The notes under the pieces are model-generated. The model did not search any database. It saw nothing but the letters and a program-made list of their open reading frames with translations, and was not told the origin of the DNA. Of a stretch of 6,822 bases of DNA, positions 5,042-6,822 are shown in pieces (position 1 is the stretch's first letter; each line of letters starts with the position of its first letter). The stretch is from Pseudomonadota bacterium. Its GTDB lineage: Bacteria; Bdellovibrionota_C; UBA2361; OMII01. The stretch covers positions 1 through 6,822 of the forward strand of contig JAIXPR010000399.1 in assembly GCA_027486155.1 (NCBI GenBank), written 5' to 3'. The translations under genes were made by a program, and so were the position numbers.

Positions 5042-5539
5042 CTACTTCACGACCTTGAGAACCTCGGTGAGAACGTCGGGCTCAAAGACGCTCGCCATGA
5101 CGGCGTTGCGCATGAAGTTTGAGGCTGGAACGTTTGAGCTCTTGAGCCCATCATCGATCATCTGAGCGACGCTCTTGACGATCGACCCGAACGCCTTCGC
5201 GTCCGTTACCTTTATGCCCTGCTCAGCGCGCTCGTAGGTTGAGTTGAAGGTGTCGGCGTGCTGCTCGATGATCTGACCTACAACCGATTCGATCAGTTCG
5301 GGATAGGCGTAGCGAGCCAATCCTAAGAAGTACATCGGTCGCTTTTCATAGTTCGCCTCAATGAACAAACGAACCGGCTCTGGACGTCCGCTCGACACGA
5401 CACCTCGGAACTCCTTAGCGAATGTCGCTACCTGCGGGGTCTGAGTTCCCTCACGCTTCAGGAAGCTCTTGAGCGCTGAATTGAGGTTCTTAGCGCTGGT
5501 AAGCGCGGTCGTTACTTCTTCTACAGTTGTTTCTAACAT
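5042..5539 (-). CDS. Uncharacterised helical protein, last gene of the fabI-lptE operon
   Basis: The 165-residue product has no signal peptide and no membrane segment, and is predicted to be almost wholly alpha-helical. It opens with a Thr/Ala/Leu-rich helix (1-28), then has a central region with NYEKRPMYFLGLARYAYPELI (63-83), and ends in a hydrophobic helix with SVFEPDVLTEVLKVV (150-164). I do not recognise a family. The start is supported by AAAGGG six nucleotides before ATG 5539. It lies 24 nt after lptE on the same strand and just before a terminator-like hairpin, so it is the last gene of the operon. Co-expression with LptE and FabI makes an envelope-related or housekeeping role possible, but nothing in its own sequence shows one. 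Composition and codon use match its neighbours, with no sign of transfer. Confidence 0.8.
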   Translation of the reverse strand: MLETTVEEVTTALTSAKNLNSALKSFLKREGTQTPQVATFAKEFRGVVSSGRPEPVRLFIEANYEKRPMYFLGLARYAYPELIESVVGQIIEQHADTFNSTYERAEQGIKVTDAKAFGSIVKSVAQMIDDGLKSSNVPASNFMRNAVMASVFEPDVLTEVLKVVK

Positions 5540-5563
5540 GGTCTACCCTTTGTGAGGTTACTA

Positions 5564-6160
5564 CTAAAAATCTGGGGCGACTGACTTGTCGTAAATCATA
5601 CGGGCGGCGTTCACCGCGAGGTCATTGAGGGCCTGCGACTCCTGCCCACGGGAGATATCTCGTGAGCTTAAGCTTGAGAGGTCAGCCGCGGATATCGATC
5701 CACTCGCGAAGTCGGGGGAGGTCGTTACCACAACGCTTTGGTTCGCGGCGTATTCCTTCGTCACCTTCAAGTTGTTTTCACGCCACAGGAGCTGTCCCGT
5801 TGTTCGACGAAGTTCACCGCCGAGGAGCATCGTCGCGTCCATCTGGAGCGAGGTGTTGGTGGAGGCGTTCACCGTGCCGGTGGTGCTCTTTACATCGATG
5901 ATTCGGACGTTGAGGATTGCGTCAGCGTCACTCTGTTTCTCAACCACCGATACCGTCCCGTAGCTATCGAACTCATCCCGCAAAGCTTCGGTGACAACGT
6001 CCGCCAATCCGAGCTCTGTCGAGCCGTTCTCAACTCGTGGGATGTAGACAGTCTTCACATCGGCGGGAAGCACGCTCCCCGATCCACGGAAAGTGTATCC
6101 GCATCCGTATGACAAGATCACGACAACGAGGAGAGAGATACCGGTTATAAAGCTCTTCAT
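5564..6160 (-). CDS. lptE: LPS-assembly lipoprotein LptE
   Basis: LptE is the outer-membrane lipoprotein that plugs and helps assemble the LptD barrel, the final step of lipopolysaccharide export to the cell surface. The 198-residue product starts with a hydrophobic signal (MKSFITGISLLVVVILSYG) ending at Cys20, the predicted lipidated residue. The lipobox SYGC is a loose match to the consensus, with Ser at -3 and Tyr at -2. The mature start CGYTFRGSGSVLP is the hallmark of the family, followed by VKTVYIPRVENGSTELGLADVVTEALRDEF (35-64), split over strand and helix, and the ADAILNVRIIDV strand (83-94). Length is close to E. coli LptE (193). The Shine-Dalgarno AAAGGAT overlaps the last codons of the upstream gene, whose stop lies two nucleotides before this ATG, implying translational coupling. 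lptD is not in the window. Confidence 0.88.
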   Translation of the reverse strand: MKSFITGISLLVVVILSYGCGYTFRGSGSVLPADVKTVYIPRVENGSTELGLADVVTEALRDEFDSYGTVSVVEKQSDADAILNVRIIDVKSTTGTVNASTNTSLQMDATMLLGGELRRTTGQLLWRENNLKVTKEYAANQSVVVTTSPDFASGSISAADLSSLSSRDISRGQESQALNDLAVNAARMIYDKSVAPDF

Positions 6161-6162
6161 GG

Positions 6163-6525
6163 TTATCCTTTTTTGTTAATCGAGCCGATCCGTTGGGGCA
6201 ACTGGTCGATGTACTTTTTCAGTCCCCTCTCCTTGGTTCGGAGACCTTTGAGCGATTGCAAAAATTGCGCCTGCATCTCACCGGTCAGACGTACGATCTG
6301 CGCGTGTTGATTGGCGAGACGTTTCGCCAACTGCTGATCCGCGGGAGAGATGACGTGCCCACCAGCTTTGGTGGTCTTCCACGTAGCCTCCCACGTGGCA
6401 AAGCCCCCGACGTACTCGTCAATCACATCAAGCGCCTCCGCCGATCCCTCTCGGATCGCGGCTACCGCTTTTTTCCCTAGTTCGAGGAGGGCTCTTCCCT
6501 CTTTGGAGCTGCCGGTTGACGCCAT
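6163..6525 (-). CDS. Uncharacterised small helical protein between fabI and lptE
   Basis: The 120-residue product is basic, hydrophilic and predicted to be long helices. Residues 8-50 form one or two amphipathic helices, and 62-112 contain LAKRLANQHAQIVRLTGEMQ, then LRTKERGLKKYIDQLPQRI. There is no signal peptide, membrane segment or cysteine. The closing 'glkkYidqLPqri' pattern with a preceding heptad-like helix recalls small FlgN/FliT-type export chaperones, but this is a visual resemblance only. The ATG at 6525 lies 10 nt after the fabI stop and has no clear Shine-Dalgarno, so it probably depends on ribosomes finishing fabI. Its own final codons, AAA AAA GGA TAA, double as the lptE ribosome-binding site. 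This tight coupling on both sides shows it is a genuine operon member. Function unknown. Confidence 0.8.
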   Translation of the reverse strand: MASTGSSKEGRALLELGKKAVAAIREGSAEALDVIDEYVGGFATWEATWKTTKAGGHVISPADQQLAKRLANQHAQIVRLTGEMQAQFLQSLKGLRTKERGLKKYIDQLPQRIGSINKKG

Positions 6526-6535
6526 ATGGCCGGTA

Positions 6536-6822
6536 TTATGATCCCATTATGTTGAAGCCGCAATCGACGTAGAGAACCTCCCCGGTCACTCCCCTGCCAA
6601 GGGGTCCGAGTAGGTAGAGTCCGGTGTTCGCGACATCGTCTTGGGTGACGTTCCGGCGCAGCGGGGCTTTCTCAGCGAACGCTGAGAGCATATCCCGAAA
6701 CTGTGGAATTCCGGACGCGGCGAGGGTCTTTATGGGACCCGCGGAGATGGCGTTCACCCGAATGTTAAACTCTCCGAGGTCGGCGGCCAGATATCGCACC
6801 GAGGCCTCAAGGGCGGCCTTCG
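6536..6822 (-). CDS. fabI: Enoyl-[acyl-carrier-protein] reductase (NADH) FabI, C-terminal part
   Basis: FabI performs the last reductive step of each fatty-acid elongation cycle, reducing trans-2-enoyl-ACP with NAD(P)H. Only the C-terminal 95 codons or so are present; the frame runs off the right edge, so the true start is outside. The first visible residues, KAALEASVRYLAADLG, carry the catalytic lysine of the Tyr-x6-Lys pair (Lys163 in E. coli). Then come the family signature RVNAISAGPIKTLAASGI and the C-terminal GVTGEVLYVDCGFNIMGS, typical of FabI rather than FabG or FabV. The ending is short, as in non-enterobacterial FabI. An apparent internal GTG start at 6799 is not real, since homology continues upstream of it. 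It is the first visible gene of the minus-strand operon. Confidence 0.93.
   Translation of the reverse strand, partial: KAALEASVRYLAADLGEFNIRVNAISAGPIKTLAASGIPQFRDMLSAFAEKAPLRRNVTQDDVANTGLYLLGPLGRGVTGEVLYVDCGFNIMGS

Noticed and set aside
5625..6112. Plus-strand open frames opposite lptE
   Set aside because: lptE is strongly supported. The antisense translations are Arg/Ser-rich with no recognisable features.
1..6822. CRISPR arrays, tRNA or rRNA genes, transposase genes
   Set aside because: I found no regularly spaced direct repeats, no cloverleaf with a TTCGA-type arm in proper context, and no transposase or integrase motifs in any frame.

Overview
The window looks like a chromosomal segment from a Gram-negative bacterium. 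The key evidence is a lipoprotein that reads clearly as LptE of the lipopolysaccharide export machinery. With it are a FabI-type enoyl-ACP reductase, ribosomal protein S20 and a dCTP deaminase-family enzyme. Base composition is moderate, with roughly equal GC and AT by eye. Taxonomy cannot be fixed from this. The LptE and FabI sequence style would suit a deltaproteobacterium-like or related poorly cultured lineage, but that is a low-confidence guess. I see no phage, plasmid, CRISPR, rRNA or tRNA genes.

Left part (1-1840). A short open frame that may be the tail of an upstream gene (ending at 146) precedes a dCTP deaminase/dUTPase-fold protein (186-710) and rpsT (829-1104). rpsT ends at a strong intrinsic terminator, which probably also serves the convergent GNAT acetyltransferase gene on the minus strand (1208-1837).

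Middle (1840-4640). A divergent intergenic region separates the acetyltransferase from a 567-codon gene (2072-3775). Its C-terminal half carries the ordered landmarks of an ATP-grasp enzyme, and its N-terminal half is not recognised. Two small genes follow on the plus strand. One encodes a secreted protein with a CxxxC pair (3879-4211). The other encodes a lysine-rich, histone-H1-tail-like protein (4287-4580) with its own Shine-Dalgarno sequence and strong terminator.

Intergenic element (4719-4902). Between the two convergent gene blocks lies a compact palindromic element. It has 19-bp perfect terminal inverted repeats, an internal 11-bp inverted repeat and an 8-bp stem/4-nt loop hairpin. A 7-bp core occurs four times, twice in each orientation. 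This is the best candidate for a non-autonomous, genome-dispersed repeat or structured RNA. A terminator-like hairpin lies on each side of it, and the two hairpins share stem sequence.

Right part (5042-6822, minus strand). A tightly packed envelope-biogenesis operon reads fabI (5' part outside the window), a 120-residue helical protein, lptE, then a 165-residue helical protein. Spacings are 10, 2 and 24 nt. The two uncharacterised proteins are inferred to be translated together with fatty-acid synthesis and LPS export, so they are candidates for a role at the envelope.

No complete new multi-gene system is evident. The most interesting items are the palindromic element, the divergent ATP-grasp protein with an unusual 5' end, and the two unknown partners in the fabI-lptE operon.
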